A stretch of 64,000 bases of DNA from JTS-AC122 sp050246015 (GTDB lineage Bacteria; Planctomycetota; Phycisphaerae; Phycisphaerales; UBA1924): contig JBFWWU010000008.1 of the NCBI GenBank assembly GCA_050246015.1, positions 132,770 through 196,769 on the forward strand, written 5' to 3'. The position numbers and the translations under genes are program-made. Below are positions 26,885 to 35,623 of this stretch, piece by piece. How positions within the stretch are numbered: position 1 is the first letter of the stretch; each line of letters begins with the position of its first letter. The notes beneath the pieces are model-generated. The model had not been told where the DNA came from, did no database searches, and saw only the letters and a list, made by a program, of their open reading frames with translations.

Positions 26885-27711
26885 GCGGCGCCGGCGATAC
26901 CACCACCACCCACACCCCCGCCCCTCACGCCCCCACGCGTGAGCCGATCCTGAATGTCGATCGGATCTCGATTTCGTTCGGGGGCCTCAAGGCCGTTTCC
27001 GATTTCTCGCTCCGGCTCGTTCCCGGCGACCTGCGCGGGCTCATCGGCCCCAACGGCGCGGGCAAGACCACGGTCTTCAACCTGCTGACCGGGGTGTACG
27101 TGCCGCAGAGCGGTTCGATCCGGCTCGCGGGCGCCGAACTCATCGGGCTCAAGCCGTACCAGATCGCCGCCGCCGGGCTCTCGCGAACGTTCCAGAATAT
27201 CCGGCTCTTCCCGGACCTGTGCGTGCTCGACAACGTCCGGCTGGCGTGCCACCTGCGCATCAGCGGGACGATCGCCGGCACGATGCTCCGCACACCCCAC
27301 CACCGCGCCGAAGAGAAGGCGATCGCCGAGTTTTCACGCGAACTGCTGCGGATCTTCGACCTGCACGACCGCGAGGGGGAGTATTCGAGGAACCTCCCGT
27401 ACGGAGATCAGCGCCGGCTCGAGATCGCGCGGGCCCTGGCGACCAACCCCAAGGTGCTGCTCCTGGACGAGCCCGCCGCCGGGATGAACACGCAGGAAAA
27501 AAAAGAACTCCGCGACCTGATCCGTTCCATCCGCGACCGTTTCAAACTCACCGTCCTCCTCATCGAGCACGACATGGGGCTTGTCATGGACGTCTGCGAA
27601 CGCATCACCGTGCTGGACTACGGCGAGATCATCGCCGAAGGAACCCCCGCCGACATCCAGAACAACCCCAAGGTCATCGAGGCGTACCTCGGCGAGGCGG
27701 TGCAGACGTGA
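26881..27711 (+). CDS. livG: ABC transporter ATP-binding protein LivG
   Basis: First ATPase of the importer. Walker A GPNGAGKTTVFNLLTG, LivG-specific TFQNIRLFPDLCVLDNVRLA, signature variant NLPYGDQRRLEIARAL (YGDQ in place of SGGQ is normal for LivG), Walker B VLLLDEPAAGMN, and His-switch LLIEHDMGLVMD. The first 18 residues are Thr/His/Pro-rich. GTG 26881 was chosen because it overlaps the livM stop and begins the frame just before the conserved REPILNVDRISISFGGLKAV. Residue 159 region includes an AAAAAAAG run (KKKE) that is a possible slippage site but is in frame. Confidence 0.93.
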   Translation: MSGAGDTTTTHTPAPHAPTREPILNVDRISISFGGLKAVSDFSLRLVPGDLRGLIGPNGAGKTTVFNLLTGVYVPQSGSIRLAGAELIGLKPYQIAAAGLSRTFQNIRLFPDLCVLDNVRLACHLRISGTIAGTMLRTPHHRAEEKAIAEFSRELLRIFDLHDREGEYSRNLPYGDQRRLEIARALATNPKVLLLDEPAAGMNTQEKKELRDLIRSIRDRFKLTVLLIEHDMGLVMDVCERITVLDYGEIIAEGTPADIQNNPKVIEAYLGEAVQT

Positions 27712-27787
27712 ACGACGCGACCCGGCTCGCCCTCAGCGCCCAACACTCAACCCAGGACCCGCTCGGTAGAATCGCAGACAGGCCTTT

Positions 27788-28504
<717 letters not shown>

Positions 28505-28526
28505 CGCCGCGGGCCCGGCGCCGCGA

Positions 28527-29876
28527 CTACCACAGCAGCACGCTCAGCCCCGCGCGATCGAGCAGGTCGTAGATCCACGGCTGAAAGACGAGCAGCAGGA
28601 ACGTCGCGACGGCCAGGTGCGGGCCGTAGGGCATCGCCCGGCTCTTGTTCCCCGCGACGATCCGGCTCAGGATCTCCCAGATGATCCCGACGAACGCGGC
28701 CCCGAAAAACGCGACGACGGAGTGCTGCCACCCCAGGCACGCGCCCACCGCCGCCATCATGTGCACGTCCCCAAGGCCCATCGCCTCCTTCCCGAACGCC
28801 AGCGATCCGCCGATGCGTACCAGCCACACCACTCCGCCGCCGATGAGGTACCCCATCAGCACGGCCCCGAGCACCTTCATCAGGATCGGCGCGTCGGCCT
28901 GCGCCAGCGACGATCGCTGCACGACGTGCCAGGTGAGGTAGCCCAGCAGGAAGCACGGCGACACGAACGCCGCTTCCTTGAGCATCTCTCGCCGCGCGTG
29001 CGGGTACTGGATCCACATCTCGGGCGCCCCGGCCGAGGGGCCCGCGTCCGAATCCCCCGCGCCGCCGGAGCCCCGGGTCTTCATGTCCTCCAGCGCCCGT
29101 TTCTCCCACTCCTCGTAGTCCGCGAAACTGCGGCGGATGAGTCCCAGCCGGAGCATGAGAATCGAGATTCCCAGTCCCGCGATCCCCGCGATCGCGGCGA
29201 GGATCGTGGGCCAGTTCATGAACTGCCAGTTCCAGTTGAGCCCTCGCGGGGGCTCGAACGTCCAGACCTGGCTGAACACCGGACCCATCGCCGGTTTCCG
29301 GGCGGCGAACTGGTAGTACAGCGAGAACGCCGTGTGCCCGCCGATGCCGACGATCGTGGCGAACCACGGCAAGACGAGCGGGATGGTGTAGGTCTTGGCA
29401 TCGACGATCGTCATCGCCACGAGCGAGCCGACGAGCCCCAGCATGATCAGGAAGATGGGCCAGGAGTTTCGCGGCCAGGTGTCGCGCAGGTCGCCGTAGG
29501 TCCACTGGGGACGCAGGTCGCCCCAGTGGATGCCCAGCCACTGGGCGTTGTAGGGCATGAGGTACCACAGCGCGAAGATGCCGAGAAAGATCGCGGCCGT
29601 GACGAACTCGACGATGGGGTACTCCGGCGAGATGCGCGACTTGCAGAAGCGGCACCGGCCGCGGAGGAGAATCCATCCGAGGATGGGGATATTCTCGCGC
29701 CACGTGAGCCGGGTTTCGCACGCCGGGCATCGCGACGCCGGCACGACGACGTTCAGCCCGCGCGGCAGCCGATAGACCAGCACGTTGATCAAGGACCCCA
29801 GGCAGGCGCCGAACGCGAAGACAAAGAACGCCCAGGCACCCTTGGCCAGCAGCATGAGGAACTGGTAGTACTCCAT
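28527..29876 (-). CDS. Prepilin peptidase / N-methyltransferase, enlarged
   Basis: Integral membrane aspartyl protease that cleaves and methylates type II pseudopilins (GspO/PilD family). The N-terminal methylase part shows GACLGSLINVLVYRLPRG and two zinc pairs (Cys50, Cys53, Cys75, Cys78) with ENIPILGW. The first catalytic Asp is in IVDAKTYTIPLVLPWF and the second in the GxGD motif MGLGDVHMMAAVGACLGW. At 449 aa it is about 150-200 residues longer than the usual 250-290: extra segments lie before the first catalytic Asp and, mainly, between the two catalytic Asp residues, including cytoplasm-like stretches with acidic and Gly-rich sequence. It would serve the GspD/GspE system at the left end. 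Confidence 0.9.
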   Translation of the reverse strand: MEYYQFLMLLAKGAWAFFVFAFGACLGSLINVLVYRLPRGLNVVVPASRCPACETRLTWRENIPILGWILLRGRCRFCKSRISPEYPIVEFVTAAIFLGIFALWYLMPYNAQWLGIHWGDLRPQWTYGDLRDTWPRNSWPIFLIMLGLVGSLVAMTIVDAKTYTIPLVLPWFATIVGIGGHTAFSLYYQFAARKPAMGPVFSQVWTFEPPRGLNWNWQFMNWPTILAAIAGIAGLGISILMLRLGLIRRSFADYEEWEKRALEDMKTRGSGGAGDSDAGPSAGAPEMWIQYPHARREMLKEAAFVSPCFLLGYLTWHVVQRSSLAQADAPILMKVLGAVLMGYLIGGGVVWLVRIGGSLAFGKEAMGLGDVHMMAAVGACLGWQHSVVAFFGAAFVGIIWEILSRIVAGNKSRAMPYGPHLAVATFLLLVFQPWIYDLLDRAGLSVLLW

Positions 29877-30026
29877 AAGAGCCGGATCTGGACGCTCAAC
29901 GATGATCGACCTCGCGTGTCGCCGCGAAGCCCGGCGGGCCGCCGACTACAGGATACCGGACACCTCCCCGTCGATCTTCGGTGCGCGGCACGCCCGGTGT
30001 TGATTTTTTCCGCGCCCAGGCGCCGA

Positions 30027-30296
30027 TCATCGCTCCCGCGCCGAACCGCCGTTGCCCCCCTCGGCCTGCATCCGCGCGGTGAGTTCCTCGACCTTGAGTT
30101 CGGCGTTCCTCAGCACCCCTCGGCATCGGCGGATCAGTTCCACGCCGCGCTCGTACTCCCGCAGCGACTCCTCAAGCCCCACCTCGCCTCGCTCGATGCG
30201 ATCGATGATGCGCTCCACCTCCTCAATCGACTCCTCGAACGAGGCGGACGGCGCGTCGTCCGGGGGATTGGGGTTGTTCGTTGCGGGCTTCGTCAT
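30027..30296 (-). CDS. xseB: Exodeoxyribonuclease VII small subunit
   Basis: Small helical subunit that sheathes the large XseA nuclease and degrades single-stranded DNA. The family core is clear: SFEESIEEVERIIDRIERGEVGLEESLREYERGVELIRRCRGVLRNAE. Length of 89 aa is typical. It lies 65 bases downstream of pheT on the same strand. The large subunit xseA is not next to it, which is less common. A TACGCT hexamer ends 14 bases before the start. Confidence 0.93.
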   Translation of the reverse strand: MTKPATNNPNPPDDAPSASFEESIEEVERIIDRIERGEVGLEESLREYERGVELIRRCRGVLRNAELKVEELTARMQAEGGNGGSARER

Positions 30297-30310
30297 GGAA
30301 TGCTCTCACT

Positions 30311-30316
30311 AGCGTA
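30311..30316 (-). promoter_or_regulatory. Putative -10 hexamer TACGCT before xseB
   Basis: Minus-strand TACGCT ends 14 bases before the xseB ATG, with GAG but no strong Shine-Dalgarno sequence between. Confidence 0.35.
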
Positions 30317-30361
30317 TGTCACGCCCCCTCCCTCTCGTCCCCGCCGGGCAGACAAGGAAAT

Positions 30362-32572
30362 CTAGACGCGCAGCGTCGCGCCAAGCCGCTCGCCCGCGAG
30401 CGACACCAGCGATGAAATCTGCGGATCGACTTCTTCGTGGCGGAGCGTTCGGCCCGGATCGCGGAACTCCAGCCGGACCGTCACCGACTTCTTCCCCGCG
30501 CCTACCTGAGCGCCGCGGAACGTGGTGACGAACTCGCGACCGACTAGCCGCGCCAGCCCGGCGTCGCCGATCACCGAGTCGATGCGGCTCCACGAAACCG
30601 ACTCGGGCACCACGAACGACAGATCCCGATGGATCCCCGGGAACGCCGGCAACATCTGCACCAGCGTCCGCGGCGGAAAGAGCGCCAGCAGGGCGCCGAC
30701 ATCCACCTCCGCGCCGACGACCGGGTGCTGCAGGTCGTATCGCTTCTGCACGGCCGGGGCGATCACGCCGATTGTGCCGATCCGCGCGGACTGGCCCGCG
30801 GACGCACCGGACCGCACGACGAGCCGAACCTCCGCACAGGCCGCGGGATCGAACCCGGCGGCGGGCACGGGGCCGCGGATCAGGTCGATCGCCGCGCTCG
30901 CCCCGCCGAGCGTGTTCACCGCCGACTCCAGCGCGCCGCGCACCACCCGGACCGCGGCCTGCTTCACGTCAAGCGCCTTGATGGATGCGTCGCCCGAGAG
31001 CGCGACCGCGTCGGCCAGCAGTGATAGAACGCGCGATTCACGATGACCCGCCCGCGCCGAGCGGCCAGTCGCCCCCGCGCCGGTCGCTTGATCCTGCGCG
31101 AACACCGACGCCACCTCGAACAGCCGCACACCGCCGCGGGCCTGCGCCCCGCCGTCCTGGTTCGCGCGCCGGCACGCCAGCAGGCTCGGCAGGATGCTCG
31201 GCCGCAGCGCCGGGTCCGCCTTGCGCCGCTCATCGCACAGGTTCATGAGCGACAGCCCCACCGGGCAGAACGGCTCCGCATCCTGCGGCGACACAAAGCT
31301 AAACGTCACCGCCTCGTAGAACCCGTGCGCCGTCAGCGCGCGCGACAGTTCGCGCGACGCCCGCTCGCTGATCTGCGGCTCGGCGATCCGCACCGGGATC
31401 TTCTCCAGGATCGGCACCCGTTCAAGCCCCAGCGTCCGCGCGACTTCCTCGATCACGTCGATCTCACGCCCCAGGTCGGGGCGATGGGCCGGGATCGTGC
31501 ACCCCAGGGTGTCGCCCGCGCCGGCGTGAGCCACGCCGATCTCATGGCCCGTGAGCGCCCGGGTCACCTCTTCCGGCGCCGCGTCGTACCCGATGATGGA
31601 CCGGCACCGGCTGAGCCGCATCGACACGCGCGTCAGCGGCTGGCGCGGCGCGCCGGCTTGCAGGACCCCGGGCACAAGGGTCGCGCCGGGGCCGCCGAGT
31701 TCGAGGATCAGGCCCGCCGCGCGCCGCCCCGCCGCGTCGATCGTTCGCGGATCCACGTTGCGCTCGAATCGGTGCGACGCGTCTGTGCGGATGCCCAGCC
31801 GGCGCGCGGCGCGCCGGATCGTCGCCGGGTCCCACGTGGCGGCTTCCAGGAGCACGTCCGTGGTCGGGCCCGTGACCTGCGACCCCAGCCCGCCCATGAT
31901 GCCGGCCAGCGAGATCGCGCCGCCGAACGCCTCACCGTCAGCCACAACGAGTTCGTTCTCGCGCAGTTCGATCTTCTTCCCATCCAGCAGCGTCAGCGGC
32001 TCGTTCGCGTGCGCATACCGCACGATAACCTGCTTCTGCGGCCCCCCACGCAACGCCCTCAGGTCGAACACGTGCGACGGCTGACCGTATTCAAACATGA
32101 CGTAGTTCGTGATATCAACGATGTTATTGATCGATCGCTGACCGACCGACGCCAGCGCGTCCACCATCCACTGTGGGCTGGGCCCGACCTTCACGCCGCG
32201 GATGACCCGGGCCGTGAAGAGACCGCAGACATCTGGCACGGTGTTGCGCAGCGAGACGACCCCGCCGATTCCGCCGGCGGCGCCGGCCTGCTCCGGGGCC
32301 CTGGGGTCATCGCCGCTGATCACCGATGCCGGCGTGGCCGGGTAGACCAGCGAGCGGCCCGTCCCCGCCGCGATCTCGCGGGCAAGCCCGATGTGGCTGA
32401 TGCAGTCGCCGCGGTTCGACGTGATCTCGACGTCGAGCATCGTGTCGCCGGTGCCCACCGCTTCGCTGCTTTCGATCGGGAACCCGGCGTGCGTCAGGAC
32501 GCGCTCTGCCTCGGCCGCGTCCACGCCCGGGGGCGACAGGTATGTGTTGAGCCAGCGGACCGACGTTTTCAT
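30362..32572 (-). CDS. pheT: Phenylalanyl-tRNA synthetase beta subunit, lacking the EMAPII-like domain
   Basis: Beta chain of the alpha2-beta2 synthetase that charges tRNA-Phe. ATG 32572 opens MKTSVRWLNTYLSPP, the normal B1 start. The sequence then passes after about residue 42 straight to LDVEITSNRGDCISHIGLAREIA, so the roughly 110-residue OB-fold tRNA-binding (B2) domain is missing. The editing B3/B4 region (VCGLFTARVI, SINNIVDITNYVMFEYGQP), B5 (RCRSIIGYDAAPEEV), the catalytic-like core and the C-terminal FDX-ACB domain (FPGIHRDLSFVV ... GERLGATLRV) are present. No pheS is adjacent. A TACCCT hexamer ends 8 bases before the start. Confidence 0.95.
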   Translation of the reverse strand: MKTSVRWLNTYLSPPGVDAAEAERVLTHAGFPIESSEAVGTGDTMLDVEITSNRGDCISHIGLAREIAAGTGRSLVYPATPASVISGDDPRAPEQAGAAGGIGGVVSLRNTVPDVCGLFTARVIRGVKVGPSPQWMVDALASVGQRSINNIVDITNYVMFEYGQPSHVFDLRALRGGPQKQVIVRYAHANEPLTLLDGKKIELRENELVVADGEAFGGAISLAGIMGGLGSQVTGPTTDVLLEAATWDPATIRRAARRLGIRTDASHRFERNVDPRTIDAAGRRAAGLILELGGPGATLVPGVLQAGAPRQPLTRVSMRLSRCRSIIGYDAAPEEVTRALTGHEIGVAHAGAGDTLGCTIPAHRPDLGREIDVIEEVARTLGLERVPILEKIPVRIAEPQISERASRELSRALTAHGFYEAVTFSFVSPQDAEPFCPVGLSLMNLCDERRKADPALRPSILPSLLACRRANQDGGAQARGGVRLFEVASVFAQDQATGAGATGRSARAGHRESRVLSLLADAVALSGDASIKALDVKQAAVRVVRGALESAVNTLGGASAAIDLIRGPVPAAGFDPAACAEVRLVVRSGASAGQSARIGTIGVIAPAVQKRYDLQHPVVGAEVDVGALLALFPPRTLVQMLPAFPGIHRDLSFVVPESVSWSRIDSVIGDAGLARLVGREFVTTFRGAQVGAGKKSVTVRLEFRDPGRTLRHEEVDPQISSLVSLAGERLGATLRV

Positions 32573-32580
32573 AGGGGCAA

Positions 32581-32586
32581 AGGGTA
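32581..32586 (-). promoter_or_regulatory. Putative -10 hexamer TACCCT before pheT
   Basis: Minus-strand TACCCT ends 8 bases before the pheT ATG; no Shine-Dalgarno sequence lies between. Confidence 0.35.
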
Positions 32587-32620
32587 GCGCCCTTCGCGCC
32601 CGCATCGTCGCGCGATGCCT

Positions 32621-33475
32621 TCAATGGTCCGACGCCCCCGCGCTTGAACTCGTATCCACGAACTGATCCTTCGGCAGCGGCTCCTTGGTCACCACCACTT
32701 CCACGCGCTGATTCGTGCGATGCTCCGTCGGTGAATCCGCCCGCGCCTGCACCGGCGTGCTGTCGGCGCACAGCACGATCCGGATCTGCGACCACTTCAT
32801 CTCGTTCTCGATCAGCGCGGCGGCGACCGCCATCGCCCGCTCCTGCGACAACTTCATCCCCCGCTGCCCGTCCTTGAACGCCTCGGCGGCGCTCACGTGC
32901 CCGCGCACCTCGACGAACACCCGCCGCCCGCGGAGTTGCGCCGCCACGTCCGCCGCCGTCCTGGCCCCGATCGACGACAGCGCCGCGCTGTCGGTGTCGA
33001 ACGTGACGATGCCCGTCGGCTGCACGTAGTCGCTCGTCTCCTGCGCCTGCACGCGGTGGTTGTCCCCTTCGGGGCCGGGGTCGTTGGTCTCGGATCGACC
33101 CCGCTGCTCCTGCATGCGCTTGCGCAACTTGGCCTCGTTCGGGTCCGACCCGTTCATATCGATCGGGTTGTGGAACGCCTGGCGCATCGCGATCACGAAA
33201 TCGAGCATCGCGTTGTCGGGCTGCTCGCTGGCGGGGTTCTTGTCCACCCCCCCGAGCCCCCCCGCGGTGGGCTTCTGCATGTTCATCGCCAGCAGGATCA
33301 CGAAGAAGCCCATCATCAGCGCGACGTTGTCGGCGAAGGAGATGAGCCACTCCGGCGCGCCCTCGTGCTCACCCTCGGCGTGCCCGCCCCCACCATGTCC
33401 ATGACCGCCCCCGCCGTGACCACCGTGGCCGCCGCCGTGCTCTTCACCGTGCGTGTTGTCGTGTTCATCAGCCAT
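32621..33475 (-). CDS. motB: Flagellar-type stator protein MotB with His/Gly-rich N-terminus
   Basis: Stator subunit anchoring the ion channel to peptidoglycan. The single membrane helix at about 44-66 has the family pattern APEWLISFADNVALMMGFFVILLAM, with the ion-carrying Asp in FADN. Residues about 155-275 are an OmpA-like peptidoglycan-binding domain (VTFDTDSAALSSIG, VEVRGHVS, LSQERAMAVAAALI, TNQRVEVVV). The first 40 residues are unusual: about a dozen His residues among Gly and Glu, such as GGGHGGHGGGGHGHGGGGH. Motor, gliding or TonB-like roles (MotB, ExbD-like) cannot be fully separated, but the OmpA domain favours MotB. It follows motA by 51 bases. Confidence 0.88.
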   Translation of the reverse strand: MADEHDNTHGEEHGGGHGGHGGGGHGHGGGGHAEGEHEGAPEWLISFADNVALMMGFFVILLAMNMQKPTAGGLGGVDKNPASEQPDNAMLDFVIAMRQAFHNPIDMNGSDPNEAKLRKRMQEQRGRSETNDPGPEGDNHRVQAQETSDYVQPTGIVTFDTDSAALSSIGARTAADVAAQLRGRRVFVEVRGHVSAAEAFKDGQRGMKLSQERAMAVAAALIENEMKWSQIRIVLCADSTPVQARADSPTEHRTNQRVEVVVTKEPLPKDQFVDTSSSAGASDH

Positions 33476-33526
33476 GCGTGGATGCCGTCGGTGATCGCCG
33501 GCGAAAAAGCGTCCCCGGGAGAACGA

Positions 33527-34312
33527 TCAGGCGGCGGCCTGGAGTTTCGCGCGCCCGGAGTGCGGGACAAACGCGATCAGCCGGTCCAGCGTCGAGCGCG
33601 GGTTCTCGCCCGCCTGGATGCTCAAGATCGCCTGGAGCATCATTTCCTTCCCCTGGATTTCTTCGGACGACCGCAGCGCCAACTTGTCGCCGATGGGACC
33701 CGCGACCGCGTTCGCGATCACCGCGCCGTACATGGTCGCGCACACGGCGACGGCGAGCGCATGACCCAGGGCGCCGATGTCGGCGCCTTCGCCCAGTTTG
33801 CCGAACATGCCGACCTGTCCGACCAGCGTGCCCACCAGCCCGTACCCGGGGCCGTAGAGTTTGATCAGGTCGAAGAACTTCTTCCCCGCCTTGTGCCGCT
33901 CCTGCATCGCCATGACCTCGAGGCGCAGCGTCGCCTCGATGATCTCGGGCGCGTTCCCGTCCACCGCCATCTTGAGCCCCGACGCCAGGAACTTGTCATC
34001 GAGCTTGGCGATCTCGCCCTCGAGCGACAGGATCCCGTCGCGCCGCGCCTTCTCGCTGAGTTGGGAGATGACCTTGATCACGTCCGCCGGGCCCTTGCCC
34101 TTGTGGAACATGAACCGCTTGCAATACCCCGGGACGGCGAGCATCTTCTCCATCGGCATCGCCATGAACGTCACCGAGATCGAGCCCCCGAACACCATCA
34201 GGACGCCTTCCATCGAGAAGAACATCATGAGGTGCCCATGCGACACCTCGAAGAAGACGACCCCCAGGCACGCGATGCCGATGAACAATCCGATGAGACT
34301 GGCTTTGTCCAC
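33527..34312 (-). CDS. motA: Flagellar-type stator protein MotA
   Basis: Four-helix stator subunit that couples ion flow to torque. Begins MDKASLIGLFIGIACLGVVFF, then the second helix (MEGVLMVFGGSISVTFMAMP). A cytoplasmic domain follows, and two C-terminal helices: LIKLYGPGYGLVGTLVGQVGMFG, with the conserved Pro-Gly region, and GHALAVAVCATMYGAVIANAVAGPI. The GTG start at 34312 has a clear GGAG 7 bases upstream; the frame extends to 34387 but the added 25 residues are Arg/Ser-rich and not part of the family. Length 261 aa is normal. No other flagellar gene is in the window, so the stator pair is an orphan here. Confidence 0.93.
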   Translation of the reverse strand: MDKASLIGLFIGIACLGVVFFEVSHGHLMMFFSMEGVLMVFGGSISVTFMAMPMEKMLAVPGYCKRFMFHKGKGPADVIKVISQLSEKARRDGILSLEGEIAKLDDKFLASGLKMAVDGNAPEIIEATLRLEVMAMQERHKAGKKFFDLIKLYGPGYGLVGTLVGQVGMFGKLGEGADIGALGHALAVAVCATMYGAVIANAVAGPIGDKLALRSSEEIQGKEMMLQAILSIQAGENPRSTLDRLIAFVPHSGRAKLQAAA

Positions 34313-34541
34313 GCGGGTGCTCCGAGATCGCCGATGCCGCCGGGAACCACTCTGGCCGACGCCCGGCCAGTCTGATGCGCTACTCAATCGGAACGAGCGT
34401 CGCGCCTGTCAAGTCTTCCGGTCGTCGGAGCAACCACTCGCTCCGGCAACGCTTGCGCAGCCCGACCAACCCGCACCACTCATCACCGACCCCGGCCGAT
34501 AAGACCGCGCCGATCCTGCCCGGTCCTCCCGCCCGTCGCCC

Positions 34542-34547
34542 TACGCT
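34542..34547 (+). promoter_or_regulatory. Putative -10 hexamer TACGCT
   Basis: TACGCT ends 5 bases before the ATG of the class IV aminotransferase at 34553; no Shine-Dalgarno sequence fits in that space. Confidence 0.4.
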
Positions 34548-34552
34548 CCGAC

Positions 34553-35581
34553 ATGACCGCCGTGTTCCTCAATGGCCGCTTCTACTCCGACCGGGCCGCC
34601 GACGCTCCCATCGCCGATGCTCGCCTGTCCGCGTTCGATGCCGGTCTCCAGCACGCGGTCGGCCTCTTCGAGACACTGCGCGGCGGCGTCCGAAAACCCG
34701 AGCCTTCGCCCGCCGCCGACGGCCCCGCCCCCGGCGCGGGAACCGGCTGGTGTTACCGTCTCGACGAGCACCTGCAGCGCCTCCGGCAGTCCGCCGCCGA
34801 ACTCGGGCTCAGCGAGTCGATCAACCCCGCCGCCCTCGCCGAAGCCGTCTTGCAGACGATCGAACACGCCGGGCTTGCCAGCGCTCGCGTGCGGCTGACC
34901 GTCACCGCGGGCGATCTGAACATGCTCTCGCGCGCCGCCCACTCGGCCGGATCCACCCCGCAGGACCCCACCATCTTGATTGTCGCCCAGCCCGCCACTG
35001 TCTATCCCGACGCGATGTTCGAGCGCGGCGTGAGCGTCGTCGTCGCCGACACGCGCGCCAACCCCCTCAATCCCTTTGAGGGACACAAGACCCTGAACTA
35101 CTGGTGGCGGTTGCGGGCGCTGCAAGCCGCGGCGTCACGCGGCGCGGGCGAATCGATCGTGCTCCAGGTCTCCAACCACCTCGCGGGTGGGTGCGTCAGC
35201 AACGTCTTTCTCGTCAAGGACGGCGAACTGCGCACGCCGATCGTCCGGGGCGAAGAGGCCGGCCCCGATTCCGGCGGACATCAGGCCCCTCCGCGGGCCG
35301 GAGCGCTCCCGAGTCCGGTCCTGCCCGGGATCACCCGCGGCGCGATCCGCGAGTTTTCCGCCGGGCTAGGCATCACGTGCCGCGCCGAGATGCTCAGCGT
35401 CCAGGAACTCCTCGACGCCGACGAGGTCTTTCTGACGAACTCTTCCTGGGGAGTCCTCCCCGTGGTCAGCGTGCTGGGCCTGGGCGAGAAACGGGCGATC
35501 GCGGATGGCGTGCCGGGAAAAATCACCACCCGGTTGCGCCGGGCCTGGACAGAAGACGTCGCGCGAGCCGAACTTGAGTAG
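34553..35581 (+). CDS. Class IV PLP enzyme (BCAT / aminodeoxychorismate lyase type)
   Basis: Fold-type IV PLP enzyme. Visible family motifs: VFLNGRFYSDRAADAPIADARLSAFDAGL at the start, GLFETLRGG, HLQRLRQSAAELGL, the Schiff-base Lys in EGHKTLNYW, then GGCVSNVFLVKDGELRTPI and LPGITRGAIREFSAGLGI (cofactor phosphate-binding turn), and DEVFLTNSSWGVLPVVSV. The family includes branched-chain aminotransferase (IlvE), D-amino acid aminotransferase and 4-amino-4-deoxychorismate lyase (PabC). The length of 342 aa includes two low-complexity inserts (EPSPAADGPAPGAG and EEAGPDSGGHQAPPRAG). Substrate cannot be fixed from sequence. Confidence 0.85.
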   Translation: MTAVFLNGRFYSDRAADAPIADARLSAFDAGLQHAVGLFETLRGGVRKPEPSPAADGPAPGAGTGWCYRLDEHLQRLRQSAAELGLSESINPAALAEAVLQTIEHAGLASARVRLTVTAGDLNMLSRAAHSAGSTPQDPTILIVAQPATVYPDAMFERGVSVVVADTRANPLNPFEGHKTLNYWWRLRALQAAASRGAGESIVLQVSNHLAGGCVSNVFLVKDGELRTPIVRGEEAGPDSGGHQAPPRAGALPSPVLPGITRGAIREFSAGLGITCRAEMLSVQELLDADEVFLTNSSWGVLPVVSVLGLGEKRAIADGVPGKITTRLRRAWTEDVARAELE

Positions 35582-35623
35582 CACGGCAAGCACGCTACTT
35601 GCGTGCGTGGAGGGGAGGGGCGG

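Noticed and set aside
26011..27711. A 566-residue plus-strand gene including LivG.
   Set aside because: The first half overlaps livM in another frame and is Arg/Pro-rich. LivG itself begins at GTG 26881, overlapping the livM stop.
28617..30365. A 582-residue plus-strand frame opposite the prepilin peptidase.
   Set aside because: Composition (Arg/His/Pro-rich) and complete overlap with a recognised gene show a mirror frame of GC-rich DNA.
31043..32587. A 514-residue plus-strand frame opposite pheT.
   Set aside because: It is Arg/His-rich and fully antisense to a clearly conserved synthetase gene.
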